A stretch of DNA of 56,593 bases from Halioglobus japonicus (lineage in GTDB: Bacteria > Pseudomonadota > Gammaproteobacteria > Pseudomonadales > Halieaceae), in contig CACSIL010000052.1 of the NCBI GenBank assembly GCA_902705825.1, forward strand, positions 65,678 through 122,270. The letters run 5' to 3'. Below, in pieces: positions 27,710-36,270 of this stretch. Position numbers and translations under genes: made by a program. Numbering within the stretch: position 1 is the first letter of the stretch; every line of letters starts with the position of its first letter. The notes below the pieces were generated by a model. It did no database searches. It saw nothing but the letters and a program-made list of their open reading frames with translations, and was not told the DNA's origin.

Positions 27710-28156
27710 TTAATCCACCAGCACATTGGGGCGCGGCAGTCCCATCTCGGCGCATACGGCCAGGTAAAACTCCAGTGTTCCAGCACCGTCCACTACCGAA
27801 GTGATATTGCCATCGGCATCGAGGTTGATATTGGAGCCGTACATCTGAAACCACACCTGAGTATCATCTTCTATACATTGCAGTGTATGCATGGAGCCGG
27901 CGGGCTCGTACAGAAATGACCCGGCTCGATTAACGTAGTCATATTCTTTGTATTTCCAGGCGCCGGATCGCGTATAGCCCCACACCGGGCCGGTGTGCTT
28001 GTGCGTTTCAACCTCGTAACCTGCCTGAAAAATGTTCTCGACAATCCACAGGCCCTCTTTCGCTTTCACTTGCAGGACGCGCAACTTACTGCCATCGCCG
28101 ATATCAATGTAGGGCAAGTCGTCGCGCCCGAGATGAACCGCTTCTGGTGCTGTCAT
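27710..28156 (-). CDS. Cupin-domain protein (dihydroxyacetophenone dioxygenase-like)
   Basis: Small single cupin of 148 residues. The first metal motif shows His52 and His54 (THKHTGPVWGYTRSGAW), and the second supplies His90 (EPAGSMHTL), enough for a 3-His metal site. The layout resembles the 2,4'-dihydroxyacetophenone dioxygenase/ChrR-type cupins, so an Fe-dependent C-C cleaving or binding function is possible. The gene lies between the LLM flavin enzyme and the P450, 3 bp before the latter, so it is almost surely co-transcribed with P450. GGGAGA precedes the ATG. Confidence 0.8.
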   Translation of the reverse strand: MTAPEAVHLGRDDLPYIDIGDGSKLRVLQVKAKEGLWIVENIFQAGYEVETHKHTGPVWGYTRSGAWKYKEYDYVNRAGSFLYEPAGSMHTLQCIEDDTQVWFQMYGSNINLDADGNITSVVDGAGTLEFYLAVCAEMGLPRPNVLVD

Positions 28157-28296
28157 GTGTTATCTCCCTCTAAGTCTGTTGTCATATCACGCAGCAGTGT
28201 AGCGGTTAAACTGTCTGGCGGATGCGCTGCAAAAGCACTCGCAACACATTTTCCGGCCGCAGACTAATTTTTTACGCCGACCACCGCTGACCGGTG

Positions 28297-29325
28297 TTAG
28301 GCCGGTGCCTGCAATTGGCGCACGACGTCTGCGACACGCTCATCGTCCTGTGGGTCATCCGGCATGGGAAACGTAATACGTCGGGCGAGGCCTTCATAGC
28401 GCTGGCGAAACACCCCGGCTATCTCGTCATACGAACCACGCGGCACGAACTGCTCCAGCATATCGTCGGTAACGATTCCCGGCATCGCAGCCCAATCGCC
28501 TGAGCGGGTCATATCCAGAAGTTGCTGACCCTTTTCCTGCCAGCCGAACAGTTCGAGGCTGGGCCAATAGGCCGGCGTGGAATAGAGAAAGCCCAGCATA
28601 CTGCGCTGTTTCTCCCACGCCGCTGCGACCTCCGCTTCATCTTTACCGCTAGCCGTCAATGGACCCAGTACCAACTTGAAATTGTCCGGATCACGTCCGC
28701 TGTCAGCAAAACCCTGTTGCAGGCGCGGCAGACAGACCTCGCGGATATACCGTGGCGGCGTGTTCGTGGGGTGTGTGATCATCCCATCGGCGATACGCCC
28801 GACCATTTTCGTCATTGCAGGCCCGACCGCCCCGCACAGAATGGGAATCTCCGGATGCTCGATGGGACCAGGGTTGAAGAAGGGCTGCAGCTTGGTCAGC
28901 GTATAATGTGCGCCCTCAAAATTGAGCCGCTCACCCGTCTGGAAGCTGTGAAAGATAGCCTTCATCGACTGCACGTACTCGCGCAACTGCGGCACGGGTG
29001 AATCCCAACGCGCGCTGTAGCGCTTTTCGATGTTGGGTTTTATTTGCGTACCGAGACCCACCTCGAAACGCCCCCCCGACATAGCCTGCAGATCCCAGGC
29101 GGCGATCGCTGTGGTCATCGGGCTGCGCGGGAATGCCACCAGGACAGCCGTACCGACTATTAACGTCGTTGTCGCGTTCAGCGCCATCGCTGCCAGTAAC
29201 AGGCCATCGTGAATGGCATCGGGCACCTGTAATCCGTCGAACCCCATCGCCTGTGCTCGCGCAGCATGGGCGCCGATCTGCCCCGGCCCCATATCTTCCG
29301 GCGTTGACGCGAATACCTGGAACAT
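28297..29325 (-). CDS. LLM-class flavin-dependent oxidoreductase (F420-type family)
   Basis: TIM-barrel protein of 342 residues of the bacterial luciferase superfamily. Visible are the N-terminal AARAQAMGFDGLQVPD strand-helix, TTTLIVGTAVLVAFPRSPM, SGGRFEVGLGTQIKPNIEKRY and the phosphate-contacting part near VGRIADGMITHP. It resembles the TIGR03617 group, described as F420-dependent, although an FMN-using member is possible here. The ATG at 29325 was chosen (AGGG upstream); an ATG at 29343 has no ribosome site. It heads the minus-strand operon and is divergent from a MarR gene. Confidence 0.82.
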   Translation of the reverse strand: MFQVFASTPEDMGPGQIGAHAARAQAMGFDGLQVPDAIHDGLLLAAMALNATTTLIVGTAVLVAFPRSPMTTAIAAWDLQAMSGGRFEVGLGTQIKPNIEKRYSARWDSPVPQLREYVQSMKAIFHSFQTGERLNFEGAHYTLTKLQPFFNPGPIEHPEIPILCGAVGPAMTKMVGRIADGMITHPTNTPPRYIREVCLPRLQQGFADSGRDPDNFKLVLGPLTASGKDEAEVAAAWEKQRSMLGFLYSTPAYWPSLELFGWQEKGQQLLDMTRSGDWAAMPGIVTDDMLEQFVPRGSYDEIAGVFRQRYEGLARRITFPMPDDPQDDERVADVVRQLQAPA

Positions 29326-29352
29326 CACTTGACCCTCGAACATATAGAAAGC

Positions 29353-29380
29353 TAAACTGATTATAAGGTAAACTGATTAA
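29353..29380. promoter_or_regulatory. Tandem direct repeat, candidate MarR-site/promoter
   Basis: TAAACTGATTA occurs twice in the same orientation with a 16-bp period in the short gap between the divergent LLM and MarR genes. A perfect 8-bp palindrome GCAATTGC follows at 29384-29391. Either may be bound by the MarR protein; function is inferred from position. Confidence 0.45.
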
Positions 29381-29392
29381 TTGGCAATTGCA

Positions 29393-29857
29393 ATGCCCCA
29401 CAACACGCCCGATGAACTGCAGCTCAAACAGGGTCTGGGCCAGACACTGATGCTGGTGGCCAGAGACTTTCAGGCACGCCTCGACCGCGACCTGGCTGTT
29501 CGCGGAATCCAGGGCATCAGTGCTCGCCACCGCGCCGTCTTTCTATTTCTGGGGCGCAACGGCCCCAGCCGCGCAGTGGAATTGGCCGATGCAGCGGGCA
29601 TCCGCCCCCAGTCAATGATGAAAATAGTGCACGAACTGGAGTCTCTGGGCCTGCTAGAGCGGCGCGCAGACCCCGGTGACTCCCGCGCCAAGCTGATCGA
29701 CTTCACCGCCGCGGGCCATACCCTCATCGATGAACTGTCGAGATCGACAGAAACCGTATGGCAACAGTACGCTGAGATCCTGGGCGTTTTTGACCTGCAA
29801 CAGACGGTAGGGAACCTGAATACACTATTAAAGGCAGGAGAAACTATCTGTGCATAA
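29393..29857 (+). CDS. MarR family transcriptional regulator
   Basis: Winged-helix regulator of 154 residues. The recognition part AVELADAAGIRPQSMMKIVHELESLGLLERRADPGDSRAKLIDFT covers the HTH and wing. MarR proteins bind short operators as dimers and release DNA on ligand binding. It is divergent from the LLM-P450 operon and its stop overlaps the start of the downstream SDR gene by 8 bases, so it likely controls both directions. ATG 29393 is preferred over an in-frame TTG at 29381; neither has a clear Shine-Dalgarno, suggesting a leaderless or weakly translated message. Confidence 0.88.
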   Translation: MPHNTPDELQLKQGLGQTLMLVARDFQARLDRDLAVRGIQGISARHRAVFLFLGRNGPSRAVELADAAGIRPQSMMKIVHELESLGLLERRADPGDSRAKLIDFTAAGHTLIDELSRSTETVWQQYAEILGVFDLQQTVGNLNTLLKAGETICA

Positions 29858-30686
29858 CAAAGTCGCCTTCATTACCGGAGCCAGCCGCGGCATCGGTGCA
29901 GAAACGGCCGTCGCGCTGGCCGCGGCAGGATACCGGGTCGCAATTACCGCCCGCACTCTGGCTGAGGGAGAAAGCCACGATCATGTCGGCAGCTCTGTTG
30001 CGCTGCCCGGCAGCCTTGAGGCGACTGCCGCAGCGGTGGCAAAGGTCGGCGGTGAGGCGCTGTGCCTGCGCGCCGATATCCTCGATCCCGAGTCAATAGC
30101 CGGGGCCGCGCAGGCCGCACTGGATCACTTCGGCCGCATCGACCTGCTGTTCAACAACGCGGTATATCAGGGCAATGGCAATATCGAACCCGTGCTGCAG
30201 GTGACCGAGGAACAATTGCATGCCATCTATCAGGGAAACGTATTCACCCCCCTGGCACTGGTCAAGGCGTTCTTACCCGGCATGATTGAGCGCCGCAGCG
30301 GCACACTGCTGAATATGGTGTCGCACAGCGCCTTTACTGACCCGCCAGCGGCGGCAGACAAGGGCGGCTGGGGATTTGCCTATCCGTCCTCCAAGGCAGC
30401 CCTGTCGCGCATGGTGGCCTCCCTGCGCGCCGAGCACCCCGATGCCAATCTGCGCCTGTACAATCTGGAACCCGGCCTGGTGATGACAGAAGTCATGCGC
30501 TTGGCGGGAATCGACGATGCCGTAATGGCCAGGTTCAAGCCCTGCACACCGTCGGCCATCGCCGCCGTTGTCGCCTGGCTGGCGGACAATGAGCCACCCG
30601 CAGACTGGGAGCCGCAGAATGTTCTGCGCGGTCCCGCCATCGCCAAAGCGCTGGACCTACTGAAAACACCTTCTCTATTGGGATGA
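29850..30686 (+). CDS. SDR family oxidoreductase
   Basis: Short-chain dehydrogenase of 278 residues with TGASRGIG (9-16), NNAVY instead of the common NNAG (102-106), catalytic Ser158/160 and Tyr178-x3-Lys182 in YPSSK. An insertion at 40-57 (GESHDHVGSSVALPGSL) after the second beta strand is typical of a subgroup acting on bulky substrates. It starts at GTG with GGAG 9 bp upstream and overlaps the MarR gene by 8 bases. The crotonase gene follows after 7 bp. The three form an operon under the same control as the divergent P450 group. Confidence 0.87.
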   Translation: MHNKVAFITGASRGIGAETAVALAAAGYRVAITARTLAEGESHDHVGSSVALPGSLEATAAAVAKVGGEALCLRADILDPESIAGAAQAALDHFGRIDLLFNNAVYQGNGNIEPVLQVTEEQLHAIYQGNVFTPLALVKAFLPGMIERRSGTLLNMVSHSAFTDPPAAADKGGWGFAYPSSKAALSRMVASLRAEHPDANLRLYNLEPGLVMTEVMRLAGIDDAVMARFKPCTPSAIAAVVAWLADNEPPADWEPQNVLRGPAIAKALDLLKTPSLLG

Positions 30687-30693
30687 CAACACA

Positions 30694-31464
30694 ATGAGCA
30701 CCGTACTGCTGGAAAAACACGACGGCTACGCCATCGTAACGCTGAACCGCCCACAATCGATGAACGCACTGTCGCGGGAACTGCGTCGCGATTTCGTCGC
30801 GGCGTTTACAGCGTGTACCGAAGACCCGGATATTCGTGTCGTTATTCTGACCGGGAACGGCAAGGCGTTTTGCGCCGGTTTTGACCTGAAAGAGCTGGGT
30901 TCCAGCGCAGCGGACAACAGCGCAGAAGAGGCAGACAACATCGTCGCCCGTGCAATGGCCGCCTTTGACGGGCCAATCATCGGCGCCATCAATGGCCACT
31001 GCATTACCGGCGGCTTCGAAATGGCCTTGGCCTGCGACATTCTGATCGCTTCCGAAAGCGCCCGCTTTGCAGATACCCATGCCCGCGTGGGCATGCTGCC
31101 CGGCTGGGGGCTCAGCCAAAAGCTGCCGCGCCTGATTGGGCTGTCCCGCGCCAGGGAGATTGCGTTTACTGGCGCACCGGTTTTCGCACAGCAGGCCTAC
31201 GAGTGGGGGCTGGTCAATCATGTGGTTGCAGATGCTGATCTGCTGCCGCGAGCCGCTAAAATGGCGCAGGATATCTGCTGCTGTGTGCCCGCTGTGCTGA
31301 GTGAATATCAAGTTCTGATCAAAGACGGCTACTCCATGTCCCTGGAAAAGGCACTGCTATGGGAGGAAAACCGCGCGATACAATGGGCAAAACAGGCTTC
31401 AGCAAGCGCGATTGAAGAAAGGCGTCAGGGGGTACTTGCCAAAGGGCGCAGTGAACGGGACTAA
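30694..31464 (+). CDS. Enoyl-CoA hydratase/isomerase (crotonase) family protein
   Basis: Crotonase-fold protein of 256 residues. The oxyanion-hole strands are FCAGFDLKEL (59-68) and HCITGGFEMALACD (102-115). The first catalytic acid, Glu109, is kept, but the second acid position is His129 (ADTHARVGMLPG), a pattern common in actinobacterial EchA-type proteins. Hydration may therefore differ from the two-glutamate mechanism, and isomerase or hydrolase activity is possible. It is the third gene of the MarR-SDR-crotonase unit. CoA-ester processing fits the surrounding beta-oxidation genes. Confidence 0.88.
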   Translation: MSTVLLEKHDGYAIVTLNRPQSMNALSRELRRDFVAAFTACTEDPDIRVVILTGNGKAFCAGFDLKELGSSAADNSAEEADNIVARAMAAFDGPIIGAINGHCITGGFEMALACDILIASESARFADTHARVGMLPGWGLSQKLPRLIGLSRAREIAFTGAPVFAQQAYEWGLVNHVVADADLLPRAAKMAQDICCCVPAVLSEYQVLIKDGYSMSLEKALLWEENRAIQWAKQASASAIEERRQGVLAKGRSERD

Positions 31465-31774
31465 AAACCCTCGCCCCACTGTGCTGCAGCTTTGCCCAAA
31501 GGTGTAGAAAAGGGCTGAAATCCGTCAACTTTAAGCCTTTTAAAACAATGACTTACAGCGACGCCTTGTAAGGTTTTCAGCGCACAGAAAAACAGCCCCC
31601 CTGATCTCAAAATCCGACACCTATCCGGCTTTACAAAAACAAGTAAATAGTTCACATTAGCCCGCGCCAAATTATTACCTTGCCGCCATCTGTGGCATGC
31701 GTAATATTAGCGCCATCCCCGCAATCAAGACTGGGGAAGCCCGTAAGTTTATGAGACCCCGAAAGGAGAACACA
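31465..31774. other. Intergenic region before the porin gene
   Basis: This 310-bp gap holds a possible weak stem (AAAAGG near 31508 with CCTTTT near 31536) after the crotonase gene, and the leader of the porin gene with a strong AAAGGAGAA ribosome site just before 31775. No coding frame with support was found; a defined promoter could not be picked out with confidence. Confidence 0.4.
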
Positions 31775-32674
31775 ATGTTCAAGAAGACCGCATTAGTAGC
31801 AGGCATTGGCCTGGCACTTTCAGTAACCGCCCAAGCCGACTACCAGTGGGAACTGGGTGGCGACTACACTTATGGCGAGATCAATGCCGATGTGCGTAAC
31901 GGCCCCAACGGCAACAAGTCTAAGGATATCGACGAAAATATCGGCCAACTGTACGGCACTTGGTACATGGAAACTGTTGACACCAGCAAAGGCCCTCTGA
32001 ACGAGGCTGCATTTCTGGATCACGCTTCCAACATCACTGTGTTCGCTACCGACGGCCAGGTTGACCTGAGCTCGCTCAACTCTAACCTGGACGACGAAGA
32101 CGGCCAAACTTACGGCTTCGAAAGCCGCTACGTTGCTGAAGGCCCAGGCTGGAAACTGTCTGGCTGGTTGATGCAAGTAGGTTACGAGTACGCTGACTTC
32201 GACAGCACTGTTGATACTTACCACATCGGTATCGGTAAATACGTAACGCCTAACACAACTCTGGTTGTGGATTACCAGTCAATTGACGTAGATGCCAACA
32301 ACGGTGGCAGCACTAGCACTGACGGCTACTCTGCAGACGTTGAACACTTCTTCGCCTTCGGTAACGGTGGCCTGAAAGTGAATGCTGGTGGCGGCAAAAT
32401 CGTAGTTAGCGGCGCAGATGACGTTGAAAGCTACAACATTGGCGGCATGTGGTACCTCACCAACAACCTCGGTTTCGGTGCTGGTTACCAGAACACTTCA
32501 CAAGACAGCTATGAAATTAACAGCTGGAACATTGAAGCCAACTGGTTTATCACTGAGTCTTTCGCCATGGACCTGTCCTACGGCCAGAACGACTTTGACG
32601 ATATCGACCTGGTACAAGGCAAGCTTGAGCTGGAACAAGACATCGCTCGTCTGGGTGCAAAATTCCGCTTCTAA
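31775..32674 (+). CDS. Outer-membrane beta-barrel protein (putative porin)
   Basis: Protein of 299 residues. A signal peptide (MFKKTALVAGIGLALSVTAQA) is followed by alternating polar/aromatic strands (DYQWELGGDYTYGEI, GWKLSGWLMQVGYEYADF) and a C-terminal strand ending in Arg-Phe (IARLGAKFRF), the signature recognised by the BAM machinery. It should form an outer-membrane channel or anchor, possibly for uptake of the hydrophobic substrate degraded by the neighbours (inference). The start is set by AAAGGAGAA 6 bp upstream; an upstream in-frame ATG lacks this and would bury the signal peptide. A strong terminator follows. High expression is suggested by the codon style and ribosome site. Confidence 0.85.
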   Translation: MFKKTALVAGIGLALSVTAQADYQWELGGDYTYGEINADVRNGPNGNKSKDIDENIGQLYGTWYMETVDTSKGPLNEAAFLDHASNITVFATDGQVDLSSLNSNLDDEDGQTYGFESRYVAEGPGWKLSGWLMQVGYEYADFDSTVDTYHIGIGKYVTPNTTLVVDYQSIDVDANNGGSTSTDGYSADVEHFFAFGNGGLKVNAGGGKIVVSGADDVESYNIGGMWYLTNNLGFGAGYQNTSQDSYEINSWNIEANWFITESFAMDLSYGQNDFDDIDLVQGKLELEQDIARLGAKFRF

Positions 32675-32699
32675 GCAACACCTGAAGTCGTAAGACAAA

Positions 32700-32729
32700 G
32701 GCGGGCACCGATGGTGCCCGCCTTTTTTT
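32700..32729 (+). terminator. Rho-independent terminator of the porin gene
   Basis: GGCGGGCACC pairs perfectly with GGTGCCCGCC across a 3-base loop, followed by seven T. It lies 25 bp after the porin stop; very strong. Confidence 0.92.
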
Positions 32730-32781
32730 ATGGTCAAAATTCCTGTTCAATCCCATACATAAAATTATCGAGGAGAATTAC

Positions 32782-33549
32782 ATGGCACGGTTAGCGGGCA
32801 AAGTAGCAATAGTCACAGGTGGTGCACGCGGGATGGGGGAAGCGACTGTTCGCCTGCTGATTGAGCACGGCGCAAAAGTCCTGATTGCAGATGTACTGGA
32901 TGAACCCGGGCAGGCGCTCGCCGCAGAACTGGGCGATAGTGCGCTGTACACCCACCTGGATGTATCGAATAAAGTAGACTGGGAAGCGGCCATTCCGCTG
33001 GCGCAAACACTCGGCTCACTGTCCGTACTCGTGAACAACGCCGCTATCATCTTCCAGAAGACCATCGTAGACACTACCGAAGCCGACTTTATGAAAATTG
33101 TCAGCGTCAATCAGCTGGGTGTATTTCTCGGTATGCAGACGGTATTTCCCAGCCTGAAAGCGAATGGCGGCGGCTCCATCATCAATATCTCATCTATTGA
33201 TGGCCTGCAGTCGAAGAACTCACTGGTCGCCTACTCCTCCACCAAGTGGGCGGTGCGCGGGATGACCAAGGCCGCAGCCATGGAAATGGGCAAATACAAT
33301 ATACGTGTGAACAGTGTTCATCCTGGCGGTGTGTATACCGCCATGCACGGCTCTGATTTCATGTCAGTGGAAGACGCCGACAAGTTTTACCAGCAACACG
33401 CCCTTCCCCGCGTCGGCCTGCCACGCGAGGTGGCCGCTCTAACGGCATTTTTAGCTTCCGATGAAGCGACCTATAGCACGGGTGCAGAATTTATCGCCGA
33501 CGGTGGATGGAGCGCTGGATTGGTAAACGACGCCCTTCCGCAACTTTAG
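32782..33549 (+). CDS. SDR family oxidoreductase, hydroxysteroid-dehydrogenase-like
   Basis: Short-chain dehydrogenase of 255 residues with TGGARGMG (12-19), NNAA (85-88), Ser137/138 in NISSIDG, Tyr151 and Lys155 (YSSTK). The overall sequence resembles 3-alpha/20-beta-hydroxysteroid dehydrogenases, although that family name is given loosely to many members. GAGGAGA precedes the ATG. A second SDR gene follows 16 bp later, so the two are co-transcribed after the porin terminator. Oxidation of a steroid or terpenoid hydroxyl fits the neighbourhood. Confidence 0.87.
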   Translation: MARLAGKVAIVTGGARGMGEATVRLLIEHGAKVLIADVLDEPGQALAAELGDSALYTHLDVSNKVDWEAAIPLAQTLGSLSVLVNNAAIIFQKTIVDTTEADFMKIVSVNQLGVFLGMQTVFPSLKANGGGSIINISSIDGLQSKNSLVAYSSTKWAVRGMTKAAAMEMGKYNIRVNSVHPGGVYTAMHGSDFMSVEDADKFYQQHALPRVGLPREVAALTAFLASDEATYSTGAEFIADGGWSAGLVNDALPQL

Positions 33550-33565
33550 TACAGGAGAAAAACAC

Positions 33566-34315
33566 ATGTTCCAGGGTATTTCCTACAATTATGCCGGAGC
33601 CACGGTACTGATTACCGGCGGCACGAGTGGTATCGGGCTGGGCTGTGCGCACGCCTACCGTGACGCGGGAGCGGAAGTGATTGTTACCGGCCGTAAAGCG
33701 GCCGCTGCAGACTACGACTCCGACCTCACCGGTACGTCCTATCGTCAACTGGATGTTAATGATCGTGCCGCGCTCAACACAATGGCGCAATCACTGTCCA
33801 AACTGGACATTCTGGTGAATAACGCCGGCGGCATGCAGGGAGATGAATGGCAGGGAGACGCGTTCGACCAATCGCTTGCGGTGAATGTGGCGAGTGTATT
33901 TCACCTCAGTTCCGCCTGTAAGGATCTGCTGGCGGCCAGCCAGTTCCCCGGCGGTGCGAGCGTGATAGGCATCGCGTCAATGACATCCTACTTCGGCTTT
34001 GAGTGGACACCGGGTTATGGAGCAGCAAAGGCGGCGCTGGTGCAACTGATGAAAACCCTCGGAATTAGTTGGGGGCCTCAAGGCATACGCGCAAATGCCG
34101 TCGCTGCGGGACTCACACGTTCCAATCTGACAGCACCGGTGCTGGATGGTATGCCGGACATGGTTGACGAAACACTGAAGCGCCAGGGTCTGAAGCGCAC
34201 AGGCGAACCACAGGACATCGCTGCCGCCGTGCTGTTTCTCAGCTCGCCAGCCGCGTCCTGGATTACCGGGCAGACTCTAGCTGTAGATGGCGGATTTTCG
34301 ACCGGCATGACCTGA
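33566..34315 (+). CDS. SDR family oxidoreductase
   Basis: Short-chain dehydrogenase of 249 residues with the cofactor loop TGGTSGIG (17-24), NNAGG (85-89), Ser138 (GIASMTSYFG), Tyr151 and Lys155 in YGAAK and C-terminal WITGQTLAVDGG. It has a slightly long N-terminus (16 residues before the loop). CAGGAG lies 10 bp before the ATG. It is the second of two adjacent SDR genes and converges with the SLC13 permease gene. The substrate is not known. Confidence 0.87.
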   Translation: MFQGISYNYAGATVLITGGTSGIGLGCAHAYRDAGAEVIVTGRKAAAADYDSDLTGTSYRQLDVNDRAALNTMAQSLSKLDILVNNAGGMQGDEWQGDAFDQSLAVNVASVFHLSSACKDLLAASQFPGGASVIGIASMTSYFGFEWTPGYGAAKAALVQLMKTLGISWGPQGIRANAVAAGLTRSNLTAPVLDGMPDMVDETLKRQGLKRTGEPQDIAAAVLFLSSPAASWITGQTLAVDGGFSTGMT

Positions 34316-34398
34316 AACCACTTCGGGTCGATTGTCTCTTACTGCAGGCCCCTGCAGCAATTTCTACGCTACAGGTAAATACGCAGTCGCAGGCAACC

Positions 34399-36123
34399 CT
34401 AGAACGGGAAAAACCTCGGCAGCATAAAAATAACTACCGCGGAAAACACGATAGATATGGGTAGGCCCGTCCTGAAGTAATCCCGAAACTCATAGCCCCC
34501 CATATTCTGTACCATCAGGTTGGTGGTATAGCCAAAAGGCGTCATAAAACTGGCGCTGGCACCGTAGGCAACAGCCATCACGAACGGCATATAACTTACG
34601 CCGTAACTCTGCGCCAGCCCGAACGCCAGTGGAAAACACAGTGCTGCGGCCGCGTTATTGGTCATCGTCTCAGTAAGTATCAGTGTGAAGAAAAACACAC
34701 CAATCATAGCGCCGAATGGGCCCAGTACCTCGAGGTGATTCTGCAGGGCATCCATCAGAACCGTGACCAGGCCGGAGTTGGCCAGCGCCTGCGATATGGT
34801 CAGTGCCGAGGCTATGATCAACCACAACTCGAACGGAAAACGTCGTCGCAATTCAGAGCCGGTAACCACTCCGAGAAACAGCATACCGATCAACAGGAAG
34901 GCAGCCCCCTTGATCAACGGCACAAGCTCCAGGGATGCCAGCGCCACCACCACCAGCAGCGCACCGGTTACGAAATAATTCTGGAACGGCGTCAGTTGAA
35001 TTTTTCCGATGGCGTCGTTGGTGATGACAAAGTTTTTGTCGAGGTTCTTGCGCTCATTGAAATCGGGCCCCACGGCCAGGATCATACTGTCGCCCGCTGC
35101 GATGGTGATGTTACCCAACTTGCCAGACAGGCGTTTACCGCCCCGGCGCACACCGACAACCGCGGCATCAAACACAGAGCGGAACGCGCTTTCCTTGACC
35201 GTTTTGCCCTCAATGCTGGCATTGGGCAGCACGATCACTTCCATCATATTGGCGCTGAGCAGCCCCTCTTCCACGGCGAATATTCGCAGGCCGTCAAAGG
35301 ATTCAAGCACCTGTACCTGCCTGATATCCCCGGAGAAGATCAGTTTGTCGCCTGCCTCGATAGGCTCCTGCGGCGATACCGGCGATATCAGGTGTGTGCC
35401 GCGTACGATTTCTACCAGGAACAAGTCATCGAGATCGCGCAGCTTGTTTTCCAGAATAGTCTTGCCGATCAGCCCTGAATCCTCTGCCACCTTTGCCTCG
35501 ATAACGTACTCATCGATATCCATGGTAGGCGCGCTGCCGCGCGGCAGCAGTTTGGAACTGAAGAACAAGGTAACCAGGCCCAGTGCGGTTGCCATCGCGC
35601 CTATCGGGAAAAACTCCCAGAAACCGATCCCGGTACCCGTGGCATCTTCCAGAAAGCTGTTCACCACCAGGTTGGTTGACGTCCCGATAAGGGTCATCGT
35701 ACCGCCCAGGATGGTAGCGTAAGAAAGCGGTATCAACAGCTTGGAGGCAGGGTGAAGTTTATTATTACGGACAGTGTGCGCCAGCGAGGCCACCACCGCT
35801 GTATTGTTGACAAAGGAAGAAAATATCGCCGTGACAGAACCCATTCGCAACAGGGTTCCGCCATAACTGGGCACAATCAATTTGTGTGACACCTGTGTCA
35901 GCCAGGACACCTTTTCAATGCCGGTAGATACAAGCAACAGCAAAACCAGCGTTATGACGCCGCTATTGGATGCCTTGCCCAATACTTCCTCAGTACTCAC
36001 CAGGCCAGTAAAGTAGGTCGCCAGCATGATGCTCACAAAAACCCACTCTGCCGCCCACTTGGTGAATATCAGCCCGTAGAGCAACGCTACAAATAGCGCT
36101 GTCATCAGTAACTGTTCAGCCAT
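34399..36123 (-). CDS. SLC13-family permease with TrkA-C domains
   Basis: Inner-membrane transporter of 574 residues. Two halves of 5-6 hydrophobic segments are separated by a cytosolic part (about 205-370) that looks like two TrkA-C/RCK-C units (FSGDIRQVQVLESFDGLRIF; LPNASIEGKTVKESAFRSVFDAAVVGVRRGG). Conserved family sequences include SFVNNTAVVA, IGTSTNLVVNSFL and TMTNNAAAALCFPLA, the helix-breaking SNT-like motifs of DASS transporters. It should move dicarboxylates, sulfate or another anion with sodium. It is not in an operon; it is divergent from the redoxin gene. Confidence 0.88.
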   Translation of the reverse strand: MAEQLLMTALFVALLYGLIFTKWAAEWVFVSIMLATYFTGLVSTEEVLGKASNSGVITLVLLLLVSTGIEKVSWLTQVSHKLIVPSYGGTLLRMGSVTAIFSSFVNNTAVVASLAHTVRNNKLHPASKLLIPLSYATILGGTMTLIGTSTNLVVNSFLEDATGTGIGFWEFFPIGAMATALGLVTLFFSSKLLPRGSAPTMDIDEYVIEAKVAEDSGLIGKTILENKLRDLDDLFLVEIVRGTHLISPVSPQEPIEAGDKLIFSGDIRQVQVLESFDGLRIFAVEEGLLSANMMEVIVLPNASIEGKTVKESAFRSVFDAAVVGVRRGGKRLSGKLGNITIAAGDSMILAVGPDFNERKNLDKNFVITNDAIGKIQLTPFQNYFVTGALLVVVALASLELVPLIKGAAFLLIGMLFLGVVTGSELRRRFPFELWLIIASALTISQALANSGLVTVLMDALQNHLEVLGPFGAMIGVFFFTLILTETMTNNAAAALCFPLAFGLAQSYGVSYMPFVMAVAYGASASFMTPFGYTTNLMVQNMGGYEFRDYFRTGLPISIVFSAVVIFMLPRFFPF

Positions 36124-36270
36124 TAATCTACGCCCCGAAACCCATGCAAATAAAAGGAATACTACAAAGGGTAGAGTATGCCAAAAATAGCACGACAGTA
36201 TCGGTGAATATTGGGATAAACTCCCCTAGACTGATGTGCTACACCCTGCTGAAAACTCGGGCGAAAAATC

